Under the pieces are notes generated by a model, which saw nothing but the letters and a program-made list of their open reading frames with translations, did no database searches and was not told where the DNA came from. Shown here one piece after another: positions 25,023-33,029 of a DNA stretch of 64,000 bases; the stretch's first letter is position 1; every line of letters starts with the position of its first letter. Made by a program: the position numbers and the translations under genes. The DNA comes from DASXUX01 sp036504595 (GTDB lineage: Bacteria; Planctomycetota; SZUA-567; H5-PLA8). The stretch is from the NCBI GenBank assembly GCA_036504595.1, contig DASXUX010000095.1, positions 124,001 to 188,000 of the forward strand. The letters are read 5' to 3'.

Positions 25023-26729
25023 CTACCTGCGACCGCCCTGATTTGGCACCACCGGCGTAAACGGCGAAGCCGGCTGCGCAGCGTTTGGATCCGCGGCGGC
25101 GTCCGCGGCTTGCTTGCGCTGCTCTTCAGCCGTGCGCAGCTTATCCTTAAGCTTGTCCATTTGATCCTTGTGGATTTTGTTCGCTTTTTCTTGCTCTTCC
25201 GCCAGCCGTTCAAAGTAGACCAGCGACTGTTTGCGGGCTTCGAAATTCGCGCGCTTGGGGAATTCCTCCATCTTCTTCGTCACCGTGTCTTCAAGGACGG
25301 CGATCTCGTTCGGAATGGGATCTCCCTTGATGACGCGTTTGACAAGCTTCGGCTGACGCTTGTTGGCATCGAGCCACACCTGGTTGCCGTCCTTGTCAAC
25401 TTCCTGCTCTTCGACCGTCTTCTCGGTGACGTTCTCGCCCCACTTGATCTCGACCAGGCGGTACTTCGTATCGAACTCGATGTCTTTGGTCCGCATCTTG
25501 CCGTCCTGGTCCGCTTTCTTGTATGCAATCGCGCCTTTGAGACGTTCATCGGGGCCGGCCAGGATCTGGATTTCCTTCCACTCCTGCGCGTCCGTAACCC
25601 AGACACGCACCGCAAAGCGGCCCTGGTAATCCTTCGAGCGCCTGAACTCGGAAACCGTCGGCGGATCGATCTTGCCGTTGGTGCCGGCGAGCCGAACCTC
25701 GAAGTTCGCCGGTGTCGTGGCGGAAACCGGAGTGCTTATTTGGGTCGCAAACAACAGGGCGTTCGAGCCTGGCTGTGTCGGCTTGATGGGATCAGCGCCC
25801 GGCGGCGGCTCGACAATGATCTTCTTGATCAGGATCCCCTCTTTCTCTTCCTTTATCACGCGAACCCCAAATCTGTCGGGTGGAACCGTCATCTTCGTGA
25901 TAAGCCGTAACTGGTAAGAGTACTTGCGCTTCTCTTCGACAAAGGTGTCCTTGAAGGATTTGAAGTTCGCGAACTTCGCTGGAATCTCTTCCTTGGGCGC
26001 CGTTTTGTCTTTGGCCTTGGGATCCTTCTTTGAATCCTTGCTCGCCTCTTTTGCTTCCTTTGCCTCGCGTTCTTTGCGGCGGCGTGCACCGGCGCTCTCG
26101 GCCGCAGGCTGCTCGGGCGCGGCGACGTCGGCGACCTTGGGGGCATCCGCGACCGGAGCCCCAGTGTCCTCTTCGGGGTTGAGTTCCACCGTGCCGAAGG
26201 GCGTCTTCGTATCGATCTTCTCCGGGCCACCTTCGCCGCGGTAGATTTCCACCCGGACCGGCTGCAAGTACTTCAGAGACTTGGGATCCGGCAGTTTGAA
26301 GGCCAGTAGCACCATTCCGTGGTCGGTTTCGGTGGTCACATCGGTCAGGCTGGCGAGTGCAGCCTTCACCTTCTCTGTCTTCTCTGATTCGGTCGTGGGC
26401 TTCGTCTTCTCATCGACCAATGGCCGCGAGGGATGCTGGTAGGCGATGAACGCCGGGAGTTCGCCTTCCACGTGCGCTGTCCGCTCCAGGTTCGCCTTCA
26501 CCTGCTCATCGTACTTCAAGCCTTGAATGGCGGTGTCTCCATAGGCGTACTTGTCGGAGACACGGTGCGAGTTGATCGCGGCGTTAAGCTTGCCGACACT
26601 GTTCTCCGCGTTGACGATTTCGGTCGGCTTGTTTTCGGTGCTCGAATGCTCGATCCAGGCGAAAAGGCCGCAGATCAGCACTACCACTGCCAGCAGCACC
26701 TGGGGGCCATGCTTCTTCAGCACGTTCAT
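25023..26729 (-). CDS. Single-pass membrane protein of the pilus-type operon (third gene), unknown function
   Basis: 568 residues; GAGGAGAG ribosome site. One N-terminal membrane anchor (about 8-26, PQVLLAVVVLICGLFAWI), then a periplasmic region with a long Lys/Glu/Ala-rich charged segment (about 205-250), a beta-rich middle (about 265-490; KYSYQLRLITKMTVPPDRF, FRRSKDYQGRFAVRVWVTDA), and a predicted coiled coil near 495-545 (FERLAEEQEKANKIHKDQMD). It has the topology of PilO/PilP-like alignment-complex proteins but no family signature I can name. It is the last gene of the pilMN operon; 128 bp with a palindrome separate it from the gene above. Confidence 0.6.
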   Translation of the reverse strand: MNVLKKHGPQVLLAVVVLICGLFAWIEHSSTENKPTEIVNAENSVGKLNAAINSHRVSDKYAYGDTAIQGLKYDEQVKANLERTAHVEGELPAFIAYQHPSRPLVDEKTKPTTESEKTEKVKAALASLTDVTTETDHGMVLLAFKLPDPKSLKYLQPVRVEIYRGEGGPEKIDTKTPFGTVELNPEEDTGAPVADAPKVADVAAPEQPAAESAGARRRKEREAKEAKEASKDSKKDPKAKDKTAPKEEIPAKFANFKSFKDTFVEEKRKYSYQLRLITKMTVPPDRFGVRVIKEEKEGILIKKIIVEPPPGADPIKPTQPGSNALLFATQISTPVSATTPANFEVRLAGTNGKIDPPTVSEFRRSKDYQGRFAVRVWVTDAQEWKEIQILAGPDERLKGAIAYKKADQDGKMRTKDIEFDTKYRLVEIKWGENVTEKTVEEQEVDKDGNQVWLDANKRQPKLVKRVIKGDPIPNEIAVLEDTVTKKMEEFPKRANFEARKQSLVYFERLAEEQEKANKIHKDQMDKLKDKLRTAEEQRKQAADAAADPNAAQPASPFTPVVPNQGGRR

Positions 26730-26792
26730 GGAATCTCTCCTCGTTTCACTTCCCTGTCAAAGCCGTACCACAACGCCGGATCAGCCACCCGG

Positions 26793-26841
26793 AGCACGCT
26801 TAAGTTCGTGCAAACGGACGCGCGAACGTAAGCGTGCCACC
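26793..26841. repeat. Nested palindrome family L-type, copy 3
   Basis: Outer arms GCACGCTTA and TAAGCGTGCC, inner arms GTTCG and CGAAC. It is placed between the second and third genes of the pilus-type operon, where it could act as an mRNA processing or attenuation hairpin. Confidence 0.75.
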
Positions 26842-26857
26842 GCGTGCGAAAGACGCG

Positions 26858-28042
26858 TTAGTGGTTGCTGTCCTTAGTCTGCTCCCTGTTCGTCCTCTGG
26901 TCTCTGTCTCTCTTCGCCAGCGCAGCCGCATCCGTAGCGAGCTTCTCTTTGATCGCTTTTTCGCGCCCTGCATCATATTCGTAGAGATCCAGCGAAAGCA
27001 GCGCGCGCACCGGGCCTTCCTGGTAGTGCGTGTTCATGCCTGGAACCGCTTCGGCCTTCGCCAACTTGGGTTCCGTGAGCGCTGGGAACGGGGTGGTCGC
27101 GCGCTGATAATCCAGCCGCGTCGTTACGGCCACATACCGAGTGCTGGATTCCAGTGCTTGAGCGACCGCTGGAACGATCGAGAGCGGTGCTGTGAACTGC
27201 ACGTCCACGGCCGTGATCGCGTACGGCAGATCGGGCATCGTGTACATTCTGCTGACCGAGGTCACGTTTCGCCCCGCCCGCTTAACGGCATCCTCCTGCC
27301 AACTACGGATCCGATCTTCTGCCGTCGTCGTTGTCGATGAAGTGCCTGCAGTGGTTCTATCGGTAGCCGACTTAACGACCCATTCCTGCGCCGGCCAAAT
27401 CTGTATGCGCTCAAGCACCAGCGGGCCGACCTCGGGAGTTTCCTGCGGCTCCGGTGTGGCATTTTCGGCAGCGAACTTAAGGATCGGCTGCTTGCCATAT
27501 TTCTTGCACAGAAGGCCAACGACCTCCTCCACGATCGCCATCTGGCGCACCCGGTAGGCGCGATGACGCATCGGATCCGTGGAATTCTCGTCCGTTGAAG
27601 CCCTGGCGAAGGTCAACACGTCAAAATCCTGCGGAAGCTGCAAGTTGGCTTTGGCGGCCTGATCGGTCAGTTTTGTGCGCAGATCGCCCAACCAGGTATC
27701 AAATTTCGTGGAACTCTCCGTGGGCACGTTCTCAAAGCGCAGATCCAGCTTCTTGTCTTTCCACGCTTCGCGCACGCCTTTGGCCTGAGCTTCCAGGCGG
27801 GCCTTGTACTCCTTCACCAGCCGGACGTGGTCGGCATTGAGGAGCTCATCGGGCTTCTCAGCCCTCTTGACCAGTTCTAGAATTTGAGCGGCTTTCTTCT
27901 TGGCGTCATCTTCGAGGTCGGCGGTACTCTTGTGCGCCTCGTCGTCCGAAACGACCGTGCCCATCAGATACACATAGGCACCCACGCCGCCGGCGAGCAC
28001 AAGGGCTAGTGCGATCCAGAACAAGTTTCGTTTTAGGCTCAC
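26858..28042 (-). CDS. PilO-like/Amuc_1100-like membrane protein of the pilus-type operon
   Basis: 394 residues from GTG (28042-28040), with GGAGAG upstream. One membrane anchor (about 7-28, LFWIALALVLAGGVGAYVYLM), a long helical region likely to form a coiled coil (about 35-100, EDDAKKKAAQILELVKRAEK), then two alpha/beta lobes (about 160-200 and 250-360). This is the PilO-like plan also seen in the Akkermansia protein Amuc_1100, which sits beside a PilM-like gene. It is expected to pair with the PilN part of the upstream fusion in the inner-membrane alignment complex. The assignment rests on topology and neighbourhood, not on a sequence motif. Confidence 0.6.
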   Translation of the reverse strand: MSLKRNLFWIALALVLAGGVGAYVYLMGTVVSDDEAHKSTADLEDDAKKKAAQILELVKRAEKPDELLNADHVRLVKEYKARLEAQAKGVREAWKDKKLDLRFENVPTESSTKFDTWLGDLRTKLTDQAAKANLQLPQDFDVLTFARASTDENSTDPMRHRAYRVRQMAIVEEVVGLLCKKYGKQPILKFAAENATPEPQETPEVGPLVLERIQIWPAQEWVVKSATDRTTAGTSSTTTTAEDRIRSWQEDAVKRAGRNVTSVSRMYTMPDLPYAITAVDVQFTAPLSIVPAVAQALESSTRYVAVTTRLDYQRATTPFPALTEPKLAKAEAVPGMNTHYQEGPVRALLSLDLYEYDAGREKAIKEKLATDAAALAKRDRDQRTNREQTKDSNH

Positions 28043-28070
28043 GTCTTAGCTCTCCTTCACCGTTGGCAAA

Positions 28071-30047
28071 TTACCTATTGGGGACTGGCCGGGCCGCGGG
28101 CCGAGCCGGGGCTTTGGTCGCGGACGCGGCGTCCCCACGTTCCTTCGGAGCGCGGTCCGGATCCTTCGGATCGTTCCAACGGAACATCACCTGGAACGAT
28201 GAGTACTGGAATTTCTTCTCTTTGGTTGGGTCCGCCGGAGCCGCAACGGGCGCAACTGCGCCCGGCTTCACTTCCGGAACTTTCAGTTCACCCTTCCATT
28301 CGTATTCGGGGATCTGCTCGATGTACTCCGGTCCCTTCTCGATGCACTCCGCACGGATGTCCTGCACTTCCGGCATCTTCTTCAAATAATCTTCCAAGTC
28401 GGAAACCTTGCGCCGCGCGCCGGCACCCGCTTCGATTTCGCCGCACAGCACCACCAGCAAAGGCACCTCCGGCCGCATTTCCAGCGGCGCACCCAGCGGT
28501 TCCTCGATCTTGTCATTCGCGTACGCTTTGTAGATGCTGTTCTTGCCGAGTAACGAATCGTGACTCCTCAGGCTCACGCGTTCGGCCGGTTCCGGCAATC
28601 CGCCTTGCCCGCCCAGCGGCATACGAGAAACGTAAGCGCTAGTCAGAAACATCTTGGCTTCCGTTCCAAAGAACGGCTTGCCGTCCGTGCCATCGGGGTT
28701 CTTCTGCCGCAGTCCGACCAGATTCGCAAACAGTGGCGTCAACTTGCCGCGGTCGCGAGCCAAGTGCGTCCAGCGATCTGCCTCTACCCTAAGCTGTTCC
28801 ATGCCGACCATTGCCTGTTCTTTTTCTTTCGAGTACTTATTGGAATTGACGACCGCGCCCTTGAAGTCGTTGATCGTCTTCGCATAGTACTGGTTCATCG
28901 CCACGGCTTGCGTGTACGAGTATCCCAGCGTCAGCAGGATGGCGACGACGGCGGCGGCCGCCCACGGCTTCCACGTGTCCACTTCGATATGCTTCTGAAC
29001 CGTCTGGGGGAGCAGATTGACTTTCAGCTCGCTCATCCCCAAGCCCTGCAAACCCAAGCCGATGGCCACCGCCATCGTTGGGAACTCGTTGTTCCACACT
29101 TCTGTATTCAGATCCGCGGCCATCTTGACGCGCTGCAAACCTTCGACGATCGCAAACGGCGCCTCGCGGACCTGCGTCTGAAGGTACTCAGCCATCTTCG
29201 GCAGCCGGAACGTGTGGCCCAGCAGGTAGCACTGGCCGATGCGCGCGCCGCGAGCGCGGCCTTTGTAGAAGCCGATGGTGCGCTGCACTTCGGCGCCAAG
29301 CTGGCGGACCGTGGGCTCGATGACCGACAGAATCTTGTCCAACTGAGGCGACTTGGAGATGTTTTTCTTCAAGTCCTCGGCCTTGTCGAACGGCACCTTG
29401 AACTTGTTTTCAAGCACGCGCGTGATTTCGCGTCCGGCGATCTGGATCGTGCGGAAGTACACCTGCCGCTTGTTCATCACTACAAAGTCGGTTCCCTTCG
29501 AACCGGCATCCAGGATGAGGACAGTATTCTCTGGCCTGAACTCGTACTGCACGAAGTTAAACAAGCACAGAGGACCCGCTGTGACTCCGTGAACGTTCAG
29601 GCCGGCGCTGGCGCAGGTCGCCAGCAGTTCCTGGATGTCGTTCTTGCGCACAGCGATCAGGGCAACGCCTACGCCGCTGGGATCCTCGTAACGCTCAAAT
29701 CCCCACTCGACTTGATCCAGCGGGAATGGAATCTGTTGCCGAGCTTCATACTGGACGAGGTCCGCCAGCTTGTCTTCCGATCCTGGCGGAAGCTGGAACT
29801 CGCGATGCAGACACAAGTTGCCTGGCACGGAGACATACACATGATCCCCGCCAAACTTGTGTTTCTTCGCAATATCGGCGAGCACTTCACGCAAACGCGT
29901 GGTGCGCTCCTTCTCGTCATCGAGGATCGGCATGTCCACGATGTCAAAATCGACGATCATGCACTCATCCGGACCACCCCGCGTCAACTTGACGACCTTG
30001 ATCGCGGAATTGCCGATGTCCACGCCCCATACAGTATTGCCAGCCAT
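28071..30047 (-). CDS. pilM: PilM-PilN fusion protein (type IV pilus inner-membrane platform)
   Basis: 658 residues. Residues 1-340 are an actin-like PilM: VWGVDIGNSAIKVVKL (phosphate 1 loop), FQLPPGSEDKLADLVQYEAR, VLILDAGSKGTDFVV and AEVQRTIGFYKG. At 341-348 comes LKVNLLPQ, matching the INLLP motif with which free PilN docks onto PilM, then a membrane segment (about 359-382) and a PilN-like periplasmic domain. The periplasmic part is larger than usual and ends in a Pro/Ala/Arg-rich tail. Normally PilM (about 350 residues) and PilN (about 200) are separate. The next gene starts 28 bp downstream. A PilQ secretin gene is not visible in the window. Confidence 0.85.
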   Translation of the reverse strand: MAGNTVWGVDIGNSAIKVVKLTRGGPDECMIVDFDIVDMPILDDEKERTTRLREVLADIAKKHKFGGDHVYVSVPGNLCLHREFQLPPGSEDKLADLVQYEARQQIPFPLDQVEWGFERYEDPSGVGVALIAVRKNDIQELLATCASAGLNVHGVTAGPLCLFNFVQYEFRPENTVLILDAGSKGTDFVVMNKRQVYFRTIQIAGREITRVLENKFKVPFDKAEDLKKNISKSPQLDKILSVIEPTVRQLGAEVQRTIGFYKGRARGARIGQCYLLGHTFRLPKMAEYLQTQVREAPFAIVEGLQRVKMAADLNTEVWNNEFPTMAVAIGLGLQGLGMSELKVNLLPQTVQKHIEVDTWKPWAAAAVVAILLTLGYSYTQAVAMNQYYAKTINDFKGAVVNSNKYSKEKEQAMVGMEQLRVEADRWTHLARDRGKLTPLFANLVGLRQKNPDGTDGKPFFGTEAKMFLTSAYVSRMPLGGQGGLPEPAERVSLRSHDSLLGKNSIYKAYANDKIEEPLGAPLEMRPEVPLLVVLCGEIEAGAGARRKVSDLEDYLKKMPEVQDIRAECIEKGPEYIEQIPEYEWKGELKVPEVKPGAVAPVAAPADPTKEKKFQYSSFQVMFRWNDPKDPDRAPKERGDAASATKAPARPAARPVPNR

Positions 30048-30182
30048 GTCGTGTGCTCCGACCCAAACGCAGGCATGAATGCCCGCTGACTTACCCGCTG
30101 TGCCCCGGGTAGAGAACTCTCCGCTTCAGGAAACGTGTCGATTCAAACCGTCACCTGTTGCGCAGAAAATTGCCTGAAATGC

Positions 30183-30194
30183 TGCACGCGTGCA
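30183..30194. promoter_or_regulatory. Palindrome TGCACGCGTGCA in the pilM/lipoprotein divergent spacer
   Basis: A perfect 12-bp palindrome. The identical sequence occurs upstream of the giant gene (39779-39790). Both copies lie in non-coding DNA, which fits an operator, but no regulator is linked. Confidence 0.35.
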
Positions 30195-30289
30195 CAGAAT
30201 TACAGCATCTTCAGCTAAAAGCGTCAAGGCTAAAAACCCGCCGCAACGTGCCCTTGCCCTAAGACAAGGAACAATGCGCTTTATAGAGG

Positions 30290-30318
30290 TTGACCTTTTC
30301 AGCCAAATGAGTTACTAA
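30290..30318 (+). promoter_or_regulatory. Candidate promoter of the repeat lipoprotein gene
   Basis: TTGACC (30290-30295), 17-bp spacer, TACTAA (30313-30318), 45 bp before the ATG. The -35 box is good, the -10 box is weak. Confidence 0.35.
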
Positions 30319-30362
30319 CACATTCTGGATTTACATGATCAAGGGTGCCAGAGGACCGCAGA

Positions 30363-31547
30363 ATGCACGCGCATAAACGCGGAATATTTCTTTCCGTTCT
30401 GTGCGTCTTCCTTGCTGGATGCATGAGCGCCAACAAGGACCGCGCCGATGCGCTCGTCGGGGACGCCGAAAGCTATTACACCCATCACGCTGAACAAGTT
30501 GAGCAGCTCAATCAGGACGTCCGCACTTACCTGAAAGTCCAGGATCGACTCTCGCGCGAAATGGTCGGCGCGATTGACGACTACTACTCTTACAACGCGT
30601 CCAAGGTCGAAGACCTGCGAGCCGACGTTGCCGCATATAAAGAGATTCAGATCCACCTCGCCAGCGCCGCCGCCAAGGACATCCAGAACTTCGTCGATTA
30701 CCACCGCACCCTTCCCGAACAACTCCGCGAAGACATAAATATATGGTGGAAGGCCAACAGTATCCGCCGGCCCGATGCTACAAAGAAGCACATTGAGGAT
30801 TATTACCAGTATCAGACCGAACAACTTACCGCCTTGAACGAGGACATCCGCAAGTATAAGTCTGAGCAGATCAAGCACTGCAATAACGTTGAGAAATTGA
30901 TCTTCAACTGGTTCGAGAATCAACAGAACCAGATTCCACAGACCTATGAAAATCTGCAGCGTTACAAGAAGGTCCAGGAGGCGAACGCCGATCGAGCTGC
31001 GGACGACATCCACGCGTTCTTTGAGTATCATTCGTCGCTGCCTGTGCAGTTGCGCGACGACGTTGAAAAATGGTGGCGCCTGCAAAAAGGTCTCTCCGAC
31101 AAGTCCGCGGACAACATCAAGAACTACGTCGAAGCTCAGCGCGCACTGCCGGAGCAACTCAACGAAGATGTCCGCAAATATTTCAAGAATGAGACGGCGT
31201 TGCGGACCGAACGCACGCGCCAGAACATTCACAACTATGTCGAGAATCAGCAAAACCAGGTCGGCAGCCTGAACGACGACATTCGCACATACATTCGCAA
31301 CGAAACGCGGCGCCGGCCCGCCCGCACGAAGGAGAACATCGAAAACTTCGTGGAGCACCACATGAGTCTGGTCGGTGAACTCAACGCCCAGGTCGCCAAG
31401 TGGCTCAGCAACGAAACGCGTGAGCATCCGCGGAAATTCGTCCGCAACCTGCACAACTACATGGAACACCAGGAACAGCTTCGCGAACTGATCAACGAAG
31501 ACATGCGCGAACTACCGAACGGAACGCCGTCAACGCGACACCGGTAA
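30363..31547 (+). CDS. Lipoprotein made of about ten 37-residue helical repeats
   Basis: 394 residues from ATG 30363 (GAGGA ribosome site 7 bp upstream; an in-frame GTG at 30345 is less likely). A classic lipoprotein signal, IFLSVLCVFLAGC, puts the lipid-carrying Cys at residue 20. The rest is a nearly gapless series of about ten units of 36-37 residues with consensus NIxNYxExQxxLPxQLNEDV followed by RxYxxNExxxRxxRTxx. Examples begin NIKNYVEAQRALPEQLNEDV, NIHNYVENQQNQVGSLNDDI, NIENFVEHHMSLVGELNAQV. Units are polar, aromatic at fixed positions and almost certainly all-helical. I do not recognise the family. It is divergent from the pilMN operon and may be an outer-membrane or periplasmic spacer or coiled-coil lipoprotein. 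Confidence 0.75.
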   Translation: MHAHKRGIFLSVLCVFLAGCMSANKDRADALVGDAESYYTHHAEQVEQLNQDVRTYLKVQDRLSREMVGAIDDYYSYNASKVEDLRADVAAYKEIQIHLASAAAKDIQNFVDYHRTLPEQLREDINIWWKANSIRRPDATKKHIEDYYQYQTEQLTALNEDIRKYKSEQIKHCNNVEKLIFNWFENQQNQIPQTYENLQRYKKVQEANADRAADDIHAFFEYHSSLPVQLRDDVEKWWRLQKGLSDKSADNIKNYVEAQRALPEQLNEDVRKYFKNETALRTERTRQNIHNYVENQQNQVGSLNDDIRTYIRNETRRRPARTKENIENFVEHHMSLVGELNAQVAKWLSNETREHPRKFVRNLHNYMEHQEQLRELINEDMRELPNGTPSTRHR

Positions 31548-31549
31548 TC

Positions 31550-31660
31550 AACCATAGATAAACACAGATGAACACGGATGACGGAACGAGTCATTCGTCA
31601 TTGGTCATTGGCGCTCCCAAGCCGTTGCTGTTAATGACCAATGACCATTGACCAATGACT
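31550..31660. repeat. Text-like repeats between lipoprotein gene and lpxB
   Basis: Two word families side by side: ATAAACACAGATGAACACGG (31558-31577), and GTCATTGGTCATTGG / AATGACCAATGACCATTGAC (31596-31658), the second present in both orientations around 31610-31630. This fills the whole spacer between the two convergent genes. Confidence 0.8.
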
Positions 31661-31665
31661 TCTTT

Positions 31666-32895
31666 TCATCTCCCCTTCAGGAAATCCACAATTCCCTTCG
31701 CCGCCCGAGCGCTCGCGCCCGGTCCACCGAGTTTCTTCGGCAGTTCCGCCAACGCCGCCTTTTGCTGCTCGCGGTAACGTTCGTCGGTGAGGCCGCGCTC
31801 AATCTCCTGGGCGATCCGCTGCGGATTGACTTCGCCTTGCAGCAATTCCGGCACCGCATACCGCCCGAGCACGATATTCACCAGCGAGATCACCGGAATG
31901 TTCACGAGCAGCCGCGCGATCGCGTAACTGATCGTCCCTCCTTTATAGACGACGCACATCGGATTCCCCGCCAACCCCGCTTCCAGCGTGCTCGTGCCGG
32001 ATTTGACGACGGAGAAGTCGGCGGCTTTGGGAAGACAGCGGGCGTGTGGGATTCCTGCTTTCATCCAGCGATCAAGGACATGACCAGCTTCCTCAATGCG
32101 CCGTTCCCTCAGCAGATTCGTGCTCGGGAGTTCGGGCGATAGCACCATGGAAATGCTGTCCGATTGCTCGTCCGCCGCCTCTGAAATCAGGCCGCGCAGT
32201 TCCCCAAGGGGAAAGCTCGACATAACGAACCCATCGAACATCGCCGAGTAATGGGCGCGTATTTCGTTTGGCCTCGATCCCGGCAGCAGCGCCACCGTCT
32301 TCGGCCCCGGCGGAAGCCTTATTCCGCATTCATCATTCATCATTCCGCATTTATCAACGAGTGGGTGCCCGACAAACTCCGTCTTCAGCCCATACTTCTC
32401 AAAGAACGGCACCTCGAACTCAAACACGCAAAACGCGCGGTCAACGAATTCGGCCATCGACTTCGCGCGCATCGCCTTCCAGGCCCACACTTGCGGGACG
32501 ATGTAATAGAGGACCGGAATGCCCAGTTTCTTTACTTCTTTGGCGAAGCGCAGATTGAAACCGGGATAATCGACGCAGATCAGCGCGTCCGGCTTCTCCT
32601 GCTTCACGCGGTCGAGCAATTCATAGAAAACACGCTTGAAGAATCCGTACTTCTTCGCGACTTCCCAAAACCCGACGACCTGCATGCCGTCCAGGTCCTT
32701 GGCGACTTCCAACCCCGCCGCCGCCATCTTCGGCCCGCCCATGCCGATAAACCGTGTGTGTGTGCCACGGGCAGCCTCTGTTTGCTGTTGGCTGCCCGTG
32801 CTTTGCGCGTCGAGCGCCTTGATTGCCGTGATCAGCTTCGCCGCGTGAGCGTCGCCGGAAGCTTCCCCGGCCAGCATAAAGAATTTCGTCGGCAT
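31666..32895 (-). CDS. lpxB: Lipid-A-disaccharide synthase
   Basis: 409 residues from ATG 32895 (an upstream in-frame start at 32940 would lie in a terminator). The family signatures are complete: FFMLAGEASGDAHAAKLI, VDYPGFNLRFAKEVKKLG, YYIVPQVWAWKAMRAKSM, FVGHPLVD, VALLPGSRPNEI and KSGTSTLEAGLAGNPMCVVY. It condenses UDP-2,3-diacylglucosamine with lipid X at the inner membrane, so the organism makes lipid A. Two segments are repeat-derived: residues about 32-44 (TGSQQQTEAARGT) from an 11-bp inverted repeat, and about 180-192 (CGMMNDECGIRL) from a text-like tract. Both fall in loops between conserved blocks and keep the frame. Confidence 0.95.
   Translation of the reverse strand: MPTKFFMLAGEASGDAHAAKLITAIKALDAQSTGSQQQTEAARGTHTRFIGMGGPKMAAAGLEVAKDLDGMQVVGFWEVAKKYGFFKRVFYELLDRVKQEKPDALICVDYPGFNLRFAKEVKKLGIPVLYYIVPQVWAWKAMRAKSMAEFVDRAFCVFEFEVPFFEKYGLKTEFVGHPLVDKCGMMNDECGIRLPPGPKTVALLPGSRPNEIRAHYSAMFDGFVMSSFPLGELRGLISEAADEQSDSISMVLSPELPSTNLLRERRIEEAGHVLDRWMKAGIPHARCLPKAADFSVVKSGTSTLEAGLAGNPMCVVYKGGTISYAIARLLVNIPVISLVNIVLGRYAVPELLQGEVNPQRIAQEIERGLTDERYREQQKAALAELPKKLGGPGASARAAKGIVDFLKGR
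32320..32356. repeat. Text-like ATGATGAATG repeat inside lpxB
   Basis: ATTCCGCATTCATCATTCAT followed by CATTCCGCATTTAT on the plus strand. In lpxB it encodes the odd Met/Asn/Asp/Cys-rich peptide between FVGHPLVD and ALLPGSR, a variable linker in the family. Confidence 0.75.
32766..32800. repeat. Inverted repeat inside lpxB (family K)
   Basis: Perfect 11-bp arms CACGGGCAGCC (32766-32776) and GGCTGCCCGTG (32790-32800) with a 13-nt loop. The left arm plus its GTGC flank recurs alone at 22150-22164. It codes for a loop absent from typical LpxB. Confidence 0.85.
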
Positions 32896-32937
32896 AGGCC
32901 CATTCTGTACCGCAGGCATCCCGCCTGCAAGGTTCAA

Positions 32938-32967
32938 CAAAAAAGCCGCTCAAACTTCTGAGCGGCT
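32938..32967 (-). terminator. Rho-independent terminator of the SPOR lipoprotein gene
   Basis: On the minus strand AGCCGCTCA/TGAGCGGCT form a perfect 9-bp stem with a 6-nt loop, followed by TTTTTTGTT. It lies 62 bp past the SPOR gene stop and just before lpxB, separating the two transcription units. Confidence 0.8.
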
Positions 32968-32985
32968 CCCCTCCCTTTTCGCAAT

Positions 32986-33027
32986 ACCCTGAACCCTGAA
33001 CCCCGAACCCTGAACCCCGAACCCTGC
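32986..33027. repeat. Text-like CCCTGAACCCTGAAC repeat
   Basis: Five units of CCCTGAA/CCCCGAA between the terminator and the SPOR gene stop. The reverse complement GGGTTCAGGGTTCAGGGTCC appears at 38331-38358. Confidence 0.85.
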
Positions 33028-33029
33028 TG

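Larger units (their letters stand above)
30048..30362. other. Divergent intergenic region between pilM operon and repeat lipoprotein
   Basis: A 315-bp spacer with the TGCACGCGTGCA palindrome and a candidate promoter for the lipoprotein. I could not place a convincing promoter for pilM. It is the only divergent promoter region serving the pilus operon. Confidence 0.6.

Noticed and set aside
28560..30089. A 509-codon plus-strand frame over the PilM-PilN gene
   Set aside because: It is antisense to a clearly conserved PilM; composition is Arg/His/Leu-rich with no motif.
30339..31469. A 376-codon hydrophobic frame antisense to the repeat lipoprotein
   Set aside because: Its apparent membrane character is a mirror image of the Asn/Gln/Asp-rich sense repeats; the sense strand has a lipobox, ribosome site and exact 37-residue periodicity.
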